Source: Diospyros lotus
Lineage: Eukaryota; Streptophyta; Magnoliopsida; Ericales; Ebenaceae
Length of the DNA: 64,000 bases
Assembly (NCBI RefSeq): GCF_014633365.1
Contig: NC_068352.1
Location: 32,211,310 to 32,275,309, forward strand
Direction of reading: 5' to 3'
Part shown: positions 12,424-22,700 of the stretch, piece after piece
Layout: each line of letters starts with the position of its first letter
How positions within the stretch are numbered: position 1 is the first letter of the stretch
The notes under the pieces: model-generated
The model's input: the letters and a program-made list of their open reading frames with translations, nothing else
The model's database searches: none
Told to the model about the DNA's origin: nothing
Made by a program: the position numbers and the translations under genes

Positions 12424-12635
12424 TCTCTGGTTTATCGTATCCAACATTTTAGGGTCAAAATCTCGACCGACTGTTTTTCGAAACCTAGGGTTTCCTTTCC
12501 TTACTGTGTTGGTGTTGTTTTTTTAAGAACTCTGGGGTTTTCTGAAGAAAGCCTGTCAGCGTGAGTTTGCTGTACAGGTCTCAGTCAGTAAACTAGGGTT
12601 TTTTGTTTTTGTGAAATTTTTCGTGTATTACGAAA

Positions 12636-13271
12636 ATGACAACAACCCGATTTGAAATCGGTACATTTGATGGAAAGGGGGATTTCGGTAGTTGGAAAAA
12701 AGAAGATGAGGGTTCTTCTCTCTCATCACAAAGTGCTTATAGCACTTGAGACAGATGACCGGAAATGGTCACCTGAGCAGCTGGCCCGAACTGATGAAAT
12801 CAGAGAAGAGGCATTTAATCTGATTTTTCTTCATCTTAGTGACTCTGTAATCCGTAAGGTTGACGGTATATCTCTACCTCTTGAACTTTGGAATAGATTA
12901 GAATCTTTATATTCTGTAATGTCTGCTCCAAATTTAGTTTATTTAAAAGGCATGTTGTTTAACTTTAAAATGAATACATCTAAGTCTATGGATGAAAACA
13001 TAGATGAATTTACTAAACTCACTTTGTTATTGAGAGGTACTGATCAGGCTTTAGGAGATACTAGTGAGGCAATGATTTTGTTAAATTCCTTACCTGATGA
13101 TTATGATGTAGTGAAACATGCTTTACGTTACACTGGTATAGTACCTAATATGGAACTTGTTATATCTGGTATTAAAGTTAGAGAACTAGAACTTAGTACA
13201 TCTAAGAAATCTGGCAACAATTTGTTTGTTAAAGGAAATACAGATAAAAGAAATTATACTGTGAATACTAA
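12636..13271 (+). pseudogene. copia gag fragment, frameshifted and cut by the gap
   Basis: The most likely start is the ATG at 12636 (MTTTRFEIGTFDGKGDFGSW). The frame shifts within the A-run near 12697-12702, and the rest reads on in another frame as KKKMRVLLSHHKVL ... LPDDYDVVKHALRY, the UBN2-type capsid region of copia gag (LYSVMSAPNLVYLKGMLFNF, MDENIDEFTKL). About 210 codons remain before the N run at 13272. One extra A in the homopolymer explains the shift. It may be real or a sequencing error. No zinc knuckle or pol is visible. Confidence 0.8.
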
Positions 13272-13371
13272 NNNNNNNNNNNNNNNNNNNNNNNNNNNNN
13301 NNNNNNNNNNNNNNNNNNNNNNNNNNNNNNNNNNNNNNNNNNNNNNNNNNNNNNNNNNNNNNNNNNNNNNN
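13272..13371. other. assembly gap of exactly 100 N
   Basis: A run of exactly 100 N is the usual placeholder for a gap of unknown length. Copia gag runs into it from the left. Sequence matching 9499 onward, from pseudogene exon 3, comes out on the right. Confidence 0.99.
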
Positions 13372-14640
13372 GGATTTGAGAACTCTGCAATTCAATAAAG
13401 AAGACGAGGAAGAAGAAGAAACAAGAAGAATTCAGGTTGCCTTTGATTTGAAAGAGGAATGAAAACAACAGGGATTGAGAGAGAGATAAAGAAGGAAGAG
13501 AGATGAAGTTCAAAAGGAAAGGATGCTCCAATTTTCTATTCTATTATTTTTCTTTCAATGGGATTCTCTTTATATTCTTTCTCCCCAATTAATTCGTTGG
13601 ACTTAAATTTTACTTCTGATCCTCTTTCAACATAAATTTATTGAGATTTCTTTCGTTTGAATAATTATAATTTAGATATCATAATTTACTTTTAGTTCGT
13701 GTTGCAATAATAATTTTAGTTTGATTAGGAAATTTATAAGATTAATTTAATGGAGAAAAAGTCTCTTAAATAATTTTATTAAATGATAAGTTTTATTAAT
13801 AGATTATGATAGTTTTGAAAAATCTAATCTTCCCATAATTGTGATTTAATGTTTATGTATTACAACCAGTTATCAGAAATTGTAAGGCTTTTTTTTTTTT
13901 TTTTGGCTCCATGGGCGTAGCACAATGGTTTTAGGGTAAAAGATTGCACCCAAAGATGCAGATTCGAGTCATGGCAGCTGCAGTGTTGAGAGTTTCATCC
14001 TCTTGTGTGGGTGGCTCCTTGTGGGCACTATGCACTGTGCCTCTACCTTGGGGCCACCATGTACTGTGCTTAACCCCTCTCACGTGCGTGGAGTAGTATG
14101 TGGGGGCCCTTAAGGTGAGTGATTTCACTTTTACACCCTCGTAAGGCTTTTTGTTTTGATGGGTAAAAACCACATTAATTTTTTAACGTGTTATTATTAT
14201 TTTTATTTAATTTTTATTTACCATCCTTGTTTGTGCAACTCTAACCTAACAAGTGATATTAGGGCCTTGGTTAGGTTGGTTATGACATCACAATTGTTTG
14301 AGAATCACTATTTGTTGTTGGATAAAAATTTGTGACAACAAATTTAAAGAAAATGAGAATTTTATTTGGTTGCTACAACATAAGATTGTTATCGACCCTC
14401 GTGAGGTTAGAAAGGTGACTGTTGAAGTTTGTTGTGTGATGGATCTACTTGCGTTGTAGATGTTGCTGATCGACGAAAGAGCTACCGATTGTCACTAATT
14501 GTTGGAGGCGGCCTAGAGAAAAGAACTACCACGTGTTGGTAGGTGCACCATGAGACCCACCAAAAATTGGTTTCACTTGTCGTAGCTTGAAGCAGAAATG
14601 GGTTATGCTGCTTTTACTACGAGGATGATGATACCATTAT
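13372..14640 (-). pseudogene. second partial copy of kinase pseudogene exon 3 and intron 2
   Basis: This is a direct repeat of 9499 to about 10500 with small differences. It starts inside the exon 3 homologue (first 13 coding bases, at 13372-13384), continues through the GA-rich intron start, the diverged small-LTR sequence and its TGATATTAGGGCC primer-like site near 14250. It then stops near 14640 without the second LTR. A SINE is inserted in it. It may be a second truncated duplicate or a misjoined haplotype beside the gap. Confidence 0.6.
13905..14140 (+). mobile_element. tRNA-derived SINE
   Basis: The 236-bp insert is absent from the matching first copy (near 10005). It is flanked by GTAAGGCTTTTT at 13882-13893 and 14141-14152, a 12-bp target duplication. 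Pol III promoter boxes are visible: an A-box-like GGGCGTAGCACAATGG at 13912-13927 and a B box GATTCGAGTC at 13961-13970. A T-run separates the left duplication from the body. The layout fits plant tRNA-derived SINEs. The family is not named here. Confidence 0.7.
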
Positions 14641-14689
14641 CTGATATGATACCATTAATTGCAACCAAAAATTGGGTTTGAAATGGTGA

Positions 14690-14900
14690 TAATTGTTAAT
14701 GAATTCTAGACTGTTGGACCCATCACCAGTGATGGTTCTTTGTTTTTTTTTTTTTTTTTTCATTGTTTATTTTAGTTAAATTTAAATTTAATCAAGGTTT
14801 AATTAGCTTAATTAATGTATATTAATATCAGTTTAATTAACAAGGGTTGTGACATAAGGCATGTTTGAATTATAAGAAATATAAGTCATAAGGTCTTCAA
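14690..14900. repeat. copy 1 of a duplicated flank (matches 47630-47800)
   Basis: CCATCACCAGTGATGG, then a T-run, a TTTAATTAGCTTAAT segment and AAGGGTTGTGACATAAGG recur in the same order and orientation at 47630-47800. Both copies lie about 2.6 kb downstream of an LRR kinase gene end, at 17329 and at 50249. They are best read as the shared downstream flank of the tandem duplication. Confidence 0.6.
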
Positions 14901-16130
14901 GAGTCATTTTTAAATCACAAAACATCTTTACACAAATAACTCAAAGTACAATAAATTCGAGTTCAATTTACTGTTTAATTTTCATACTTATCTCTAAAAT
15001 AAAACTTGCTCCCAACGTGACTAATTAAGGCCTTGAAGGCAATGTTTTAAACTCTCAATAAATGGTATTGTCGTTCAACGACAATAATAAATTTATTAAG
15101 TAGAAATATTGTCATCAAGTCCCTTGAACTCTACAAAAAAGAGAACACATGATAGTTTTGTACAAACATTCTGATATTTAGTACAAATATTCTGATATTT
15201 AAATTAAACACTAAAAACTTTAATATCGTATTAAAATCAATATTAGAGATATATATTTTTTGAAATGATAGATTATCTATTTATAAAAAAGCCTTAACTT
15301 TTCGAAGATATATTAGAATTGGAATATTTTATAAATAATGTTTATCATAATATTTCGATGTTCACTAAGACTATAATTCTCTATAGATAATATTTATCCT
15401 TTTTACGCCACTCCCGAAGAGATTTTTAGATTATGAAATGATCTTGCACTTTGTTTAGGAATCCCTTCAATGAAGGGAAATGCTCTAGGTTGGAGCTTCA
15501 TGATGGTCCACGGGAGACTCGTACCAATTTCCAGTGAAACTGAGGCGGTCTCCCAAGGTTGAAGACCGTAAGGGTCTTCTAGTGACCGTAAGGGTCTTCT
15601 AGTGATCTTGGTCTCTTAGGATTATGGCCCTGGGAGATCATTTGGGCTCCATTAATTATTTTGGCCTTTGGTCTTATGCTTATGTCACATCAAATGAATT
15701 TGGAAAGCCCATTAGTCGCACTCCAAAATTTAAAAGGAAAATTTCTTTTATTTATTTTATTTTATAAAAAATAATTTATATTATTTGAGTTAGGATGATC
15801 GAATGAATGGGCCTTTCAAAACTCTTAATAATATCGTCTAAAATGTAATAAATTTATTTGTATGTATAGTAGAAAACCTTTAAATAATAAAATAAAATGA
15901 ATTTAATTACATAAGAGGTTTATATATATATACAAAGTAAAAGGAAAAATTAAAAAAGAATACAATTCTAAGATAAGATTCTCAATTTTTTTATTTTAAT
16001 ATAGCTATTATGTGAGTTTATTATATCTTCTAACTCAAATTCTCATGATGTGATAGACTAATCAAAGAGTCCAAACAAAATGAACGTGTGAAATTTGAAT
16101 AACTCAATAAATTGACATTTAATATCTATA
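14901..16130. other. AT-rich intergenic DNA without a recognisable gene
   Basis: No coding potential is seen. A 20-bp unit, AGTGACCGTAAGGGTCTTCT, is tandemly repeated around 15560-15605. A 22-bp near-repeat (ACAAATATTCTGATATTTA) occurs at 15162-15200. Confidence 0.6.
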
Positions 16131-16875
16131 CTATTATATAAGCAAACACTATATTTTCATATTATAAAATACTATTAATTAAATTTTTTTATAAAATCTT
16201 TTTTATCTATCTTGCTTAAAAATAAAATTTAATAATAAATAGCAAACAATTAACATAATGATAGGTAGCTTATAGTGTCAATTTTTCTTTTTGCTTCTCT
16301 CCTAACATATTTATTTCCTTTTGGGAAAATCTTCCTTTATTTATAAGGAATTGTCGTGTTTCTAAAAAATGCTATTTATTATACAAAAAATAATATACTT
16401 ATAAATAATCTTCATAAATTAACATAAAATACATAAATTCATAATAGTTTTACTTAAAATTAATAAAAAAATACTTACTACTATGAACTATTGTTAATTT
16501 TAAATAAAATCATTATAAATTTAAGCAAAACTATTATAAATTTATGTGTGCTACGTCAATTTATGAGAGTCTCACACTATGTCAATTTATGAGAGTCTCA
16601 CACACTGACTATCAGGGCGCATGGCCCTCAGATGGCTCAACAAGCATGAGTCTAAAGCCACATCCAGACCATATTCTAAGGTCACGTCCGAAGTAAAGTC
16701 CCTAGCAAGAATTGTGCTCGAGCCATCTCTAATTAGACTATACAAGCTCTAAATACTCTGAAAGAATGTAAGCCTTCACTCTCTACTCTTCTCGTTACTT
16801 CACATTTGATTTGCTCGTCTTCATTTTGTTAAACACTAAATTAAGCGTTGGAGTCTACCTCGAGGGACAAAAGTC
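16131..16875. repeat. repeat remnants: possible Helitron start, then an LTR piece
   Basis: TCTATACTATTATATAAGC at about 16130 resembles the 5' start of plant Helitrons, but no 3' hairpin plus CTRR end was found. At 16550-16610 a 22-bp unit (GTCAATTTATGAGAGTCTCA) is repeated in tandem. At 16600-16875 the text (CTCTACTCTTCTCGTTACTTCA, then GCGTTGGAGTCTACCTCGAGGGACA in pieces) resembles the R/U5 part of plant gypsy LTRs. There is no coding sequence. All three assignments rest on short patterns. Confidence 0.35.
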
Positions 16876-17079
16876 CCGAGTTTACAAGGGTTTAGCAGGT
16901 GGTGTATTGGCCCCAACTTTCCAGCAACATAAGTATATCTCAATTCTTGCACATCCTACCCCTTCACCATTTTCTTGACATAAGAATGGCTGCCATGGAC
17001 AATGTACACAAATCAAAGATACTCAAATTCTCATTTAAGAAAAAGGTGGAAGAAAGCATTCTCAAGGACCTAAACATAT

Positions 17080-17328
17080 AAAGACTGACATTTTCTATCC
17101 AAACACAATGGCAAAGAAAATCACAAGCAAAGAGATAGATTCAATTTAAGCAGATTCTTTTCCCCAGTTTGCCAAAAGTTACATTATGTATTTGATGGAT
17201 GTTGTAAAGGAATCACCAAACTAATGGGGAAAAGGAAGGGAACAAAGGAAAAACTATAAAGTGATATTGTATGAAGGAAGATCAAAATGAAAACCTACCA
17301 AAATGATGTGCAATAGCATTTCTTATTA
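17080..17328 (-). other. probable 3' UTR of LRR-malectin kinase gene 1
   Basis: This non-coding stretch follows the stop codon on the minus strand. Blocks such as CATATAAAGACT, CAAACACA and CAAAGAAAATCA reappear after the stop of gene 2 (50030-50075), which suggests a transcribed or recently duplicated 3' region. The poly(A) site cannot be fixed from the sequence alone. Confidence 0.45.
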
Positions 17329-19772
17329 TTAATCTTGGTTCATATAATTAGAATCCAAATTGACTAGGTAAAGATCGCCAGCGGGTTGAGAAGAATCAGT
17401 CAATGTCATGTTGGTTGATGTGCCTTTGGACATGCTATTTGTCATCGTTGCTTCTTGGCTATCTTGACTGTCATCCATCTTCCCTTTCAGCTTCATTTGG
17501 TCATAAACTGAGTTGCTTCCATTTGAAATTAGTTCCTTGACAGTTGCTTTACCTTCAAGCATTCTTACAACTGAAGACATGGTAGGCCTAACTGACGAGG
17601 AAACATTAGTGCACAGAAGAGCTACATTAATCATCACCATTGCCTCGTCTCTGTTGAAGTCTGATCCCAACTTTGGATCCACTAGCTCTATCAGTTTCCC
17701 CTCCTCTTTTAGATCGAGTGCCTAAGGGAGAAAAATATTAGAACTTATATCTAATACATGCATACGTTGTAACTGCAAGTAAGGGCACTAAGATTTGTTT
17801 CTTTAACATAGATTGGAAACATAACAAGTGCTTCGCTACTAATAAGAAATACATTATGGTAATCCATAAATTCACAAGCTAACTTGTTCAAGAAGAGTTT
17901 TCACATTATTTCAGCAAACAAATTTCTTCCCCTGGCTATAATTGTGTTCTTTCATCCATTGAACTTGAAATGAAATCCAAATGTCGCAAATTGTGTGACT
18001 TTATAAGAGGTGAGAAAAGAAGTTTTCAACTTACCCAACCAAGAAGATTAAAACAGGTCTCCTTTGGCCGAAAACTACTGTTACTTTTTCCACTAACTAT
18101 TTCCAGTGCAACAATTCCAAAGCTATATACGTCTGCTTTGTCAGTTAAGTAGCCGTGCATTGCGTATTCTGGTGCTATATATCCACTGCACATTCAAATT
18201 TACATAATCGTTCTACATGATTAGTATGTAGGTCATACATGTCATTGTAGGGAAGAATATAAAACAACCTTTCCCTTCCCATGATTAGTATGTGGTCATA
18301 TGTCATTGTAAACAAGCTGGCTTGTTTACAATGTTACTATAAACAGTTAAATATATTGAAAGGGAAAAATAACTTCGTTACCACTAGAAAACTTATGATA
18401 ATGATTTTAAGAAACAACAATTAATTCATTGTCTGTTATTGAAAGCATAGGACTTACTATGTTCCTGCAATTCGTGTGCTTATATGGGTATTATCCTCTT
18501 CATTAAGTTTTGCCAAACCAAAATCGGATATCTTAGGGTTAAGATTCTTGTCAAGCAACACATTGGTAGCCTTGATGTCTCTATGAACAATCTTAAGTCT
18601 TGATTCTTCGTGGAGAAAAGTCAAACCTTGAGCTATACCAATGCATATCTTGTATCTTGCCCGCCAACCCAATTTCAACTGGAGCTCTTCTGGGCCTTTA
18701 AAGAGAAAATGAACAAGAATGTGGAATTATTAGTTAAATGGCACATGCTTAAACATGTGCAGAAATGTTCTGATATTGAAATAGGATTGCTTGAAGTTTA
18801 CCGTACAAAGCACGAGCAAGACTATTATTTTCCATGTATTCATATACTAGGAACAATTGATTGCCTGCAATGCAACATCCATGCAGCTTTACAAGATGAG
18901 GGTGTTGTAAAGCAGAAACCATCCCTATTTCGTTTACAAACTCGCGGTTCCCTTGCTTTGATTTGGAAGATAGCTGCTTTACAGCAATTAGTGTGCCATT
19001 TGATAAAAGTCCCTGAAATTTCAATATACAAAAATGGGGACCTTTGCATCAGGAGAATTTTATAGAAAGATGTGATTATCAAAGTTCAAATGTAACTGGG
19101 ATCCATATTTCATTTTGAAGATACCTTATAAACAGAACCAAAACCACCCTCACCAATCTTATTAACAACATCAAAGTTGTTTGTGGCAGCTTTAATTTGC
19201 CTCAAGGTGAATGAACCAATTTGCAGGTCTATACCTTTCAAGTCTGCGAAAAATGCGAAGTGAGATAAGAGGTAGTTTTAGAAATAATAACCAAACATTA
19301 TCCTAAAATTCTTACGACATTTAAATATTTGACTCCTGGAACATATATTTGCACCTGAATTCTAGTAACAATGTAAATCTAGTTAGTTTTCACATAATGG
19401 TGTTAAAAAATTTCATGTTTAAATAATATTTTTTGCAGAGAAAAAAATTACTTGTATAGCTGAGTTTGATAAAGAGAAAATTTGAAAATTGCAGGGACTT
19501 AATTTGCCAAAAGAGCCTTGCAAATAGAGATACATCTCTAAGATGAGAAAACATAAAAATTGCGATGAAGAGCTACCATTTATTTACAATTGTAAGATTT
19601 AAAGTACCTTCATCCATAGTATCTTTGCATCTTAGGCATCCTTTCCACCAAAGGATACCTAGAAGCAAAATAATAGCCAAAGCTACAGCAGCCACAATCC
19701 CAGCCACTACACCAGCGGACATAACATTTCCAGCGGACGTAACATTTCGACCTTCTGATGGCGGGATAGAAT
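17329..19772 (-). CDS. gene 1 block C: exons 19-24, membrane span and kinase
   Basis: Exons: 19608-19772, 19125-19243, 18802-19012, 18458-18695, 18035-18185, 17329-17721. Exon 19 encodes the juxtamembrane segment and span ([20 protein letters not shown]). Kinase landmarks: glycine loop [11 protein letters not shown] at about 674-684, ATP-binding Lys in IAVKQ at about 696, catalytic HRDIKATN with Asp at about 794, DFGLAK with Asp at about 812, activation-segment GYIAPEYA, and [17 protein letters not shown] makes it an RD kinase, probably active. Exon 19 is 27 nt longer than in gene 2, which inserts RNVTSAGNV and an N-glycosylation sequon (NVT) outside the membrane. Confidence 0.93.
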
Positions 19773-22700
19773 CTGCATGAGAAAAAAATAAATGAAAATG
19801 ATAAGATGATTATATTAAGCTCATCAAGATGGGAACCCACGTGATTGGCAAGGAATAAATGGTTTCATCAGAACTCTAAATGAGTTTAGCTCGTATTATG
19901 ACTTTGGAACCATTTAGATGCTCACACTCTATAAACAACATAAGCATGAATATGTTTCACTATGTACTGCAAGATAATTTGCATCTAAGAATTTTAAACA
20001 AATAATTAAATCGTTTCTTCGTGTTCCTATAACCAAACAAAACAATATAGAATACAATGATATCTTCACACACTAAACCTAATCAACATATACATCTTAT
20101 ATACACAACAACATCACTAACCCTCTCATTATTCAAACCAAAAAGAAGAAAAACACAACTCATTATTTGTGGATCTCATAATTTGTGAATCCTTTGTTCC
20201 CCATTAGATCCCATAATTTGTGGGATCATTTGTCTGCCACTTCTTACACTCCCCCTCAAACTGAAGAATGGATATAAGTTATTTCTAACTTGCTAATACA
20301 GATATCGAAACTTAATTTTTGAAGAACTTTGGTTAAAACATCACTTTCTTGGGACTTGATAGGAATGTAGGACAAGACAATAGTCTCATTCTTAATCTCA
20401 GTCTTGATGAAATTTCTATCAATCCTTATATGTTTCATCTGATCATATTGAACTGGATTATAGACTACATTGATAGCTGATTTGTTATCACTAAACAACT
20501 TATAGACCCTGTTATTAGCATGTTTAAATTTTCCATCAATCTCTATATCCAAATGAGTTCGCATGTTCTTTAAGCTATGGCTCTATACTCTACTTCTACA
20601 TTGTTTCGAGCAACCACAAACTGTTTTTTGCTACTCCATGTCACTAGATTACCCCACACTTTTGTGCAATACCCAGTTATTAACTTGCTATCATTAACAA
20701 CTCATGCCCAATCTGCATCTGAAAAACCAATAATGTCCTTGACTCCAATCTTTTTAAACAATAACCCTTTTTTAAGACTTCTCTTTAAATATCTCAAAAT
20801 TTGGTTTGCTGCATCCATGTGTCTTTTTGTGGGAGCATACATAAATTGGCTTACTACGCTCACACTAAAGACAATATCTTATCTTGTGAGTGAAAGGTAG
20901 ATGAGTTTTCCTATCAAATGCAAATAGCTTTCTTTATTCACTAGAGGATCACTATCTGAAACCTTGTGTTTCCAGTTACGTTCCAAAGGCATGCTAGAAG
21001 ATTTACACCTAAGTTTTTCTGTCTCCTTAAGTAAGTTAAATGTGTAATTTCTTTGTGAAATGAAGATCCCTTTGTGACTTCTCGCAACCTTTATTCCAAA
21101 AAAGTATCTAAGTTTCCCAAGATCTTTTACCATGAATTCAACTTCAAGTCTCTTTTTGATATTTTCAATCTCCATTTCATCATCACCTGTGATTACAATA
21201 TCATCAACATATACAATGAATATTGTTTTTTTTCCTAACTTATTCTTTTTCACAAACAAGGTGTGATAAGCTTGCTCTTAGTTGAATCCAAGATCCTTCA
21301 TAACAGTGTTGAATCATGTAAACCAAGCTCGAGGTGATTGTTTCAAAATATAAAGGGCCTTTTTTAGCTTACATACCTTGTTTGGATATCCATTTTCTTC
21401 AAATCCAAGAAGAATTCTCATATATACCTCCTCCTTTAATGTGCCGTTGAGAAAATAATTCTTAATGTCAAGCTGGTGTAGTCTCCAATCTAAATTAGTA
21501 ACAATAGTCAAAAGAACTCTGATTGAGTTAAGCTTGAGACTGGTGCAAAGGTTTCTTCATAATCAATCACATATGTTTGAGTAAAACCTTGTGCTACTAG
21601 CCTTGCCTTATATCGTTCTACAGTTCCATCTAGTTTATACTTCACTGAGAAGACCCATTTACTACCAACAGTTTTCTTCCCTTCTGGTAACTTCACCATC
21701 TCCCAAGTTTCATTATCATTCAATGCCTTCATCTTTTCTAGTACAATTTTCTTCCAATTTGGATCTTGAAATGCCTCACGAACATTTCAAGGAACACGAA
21801 TCTCATCAATCTTTGAAATTTTCTAATAACTTAGTATATGCAACATAATCTGATATAAGACACTTGAAATTTCTCATAGAAAACCTTACCCCCTTCCTTA
21901 TAGCAATCGGAAGATCAATGTTATTGATAGGTTCTTTTTCCTCACAACATGGCTCATTTTTCTCATCCTTTTCTTGATTATCTGTAGTAATGGAATTTGC
22001 CATCGATTCATACTCTTGAGTTTGCATTAGAGTCTATGGTCTCTTAGAGTAAACCAAAATTGGTTTAGGGCATATAGTGTTAGATTCTTTCCCTTGACCT
22101 ATATCACCACTGTCTTTGAACTCAGAATCGAATTGGAAAGAAAAAGATGAGGAGATAAAAGGGAAGGGCTCAAAGAAATTGGGTTCCCAATGTTTGTCTC
22201 ATTGAGTATTATTCTCCTCTTGGAGAGAAACTTAGGAGTAGAAGGTTTGATTTTCGATAAAGGAAACATCACACGAGATCAGGAATCGTTTTGTAGAAGA
22301 ATGATAGCACTTATAATCTTTTTGTATGGATGAGTAACCAAAAAAGACACATTTAAGAGCTTTAGGATCAAACTTGTCCCGGTTGGGTTAAACATTATGG
22401 ACAAATAACACACACCCAAACACACGAGGTTTAAGAGAATTTTGAACCCGAGAGGAAGGAGAGACAAATAACAATGCACTAAGGGATGTTCGGTATTAAA
22501 GGACTTTAGAGGGAACACAATTGATAAGGAATGTTGATGTAAGAATTGTTTCACCCCAAAAGGAGTATGGAACATGACTAGCAAACATGATGGATCGAGA
22601 AACATCCAATAGGTGATGATTTTTTCTCTTAACAACCCCATTTTGTTGAGGAGTATATGCATATGAACTTTGATGAAGTATCCCATATTCTTGAAAATAT

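Noticed and set aside
15559..15605. Short tandem repeat considered as a CRISPR-like array
   Set aside because: There are only two adjacent 20-bp units with no spacers, and this is a plant nuclear locus.
18610..19065. 151-codon plus-strand frame across kinase exons
   Set aside because: It is the antisense shadow of gene 1 exons 21-22. The minus-strand reading has all kinase motifs.
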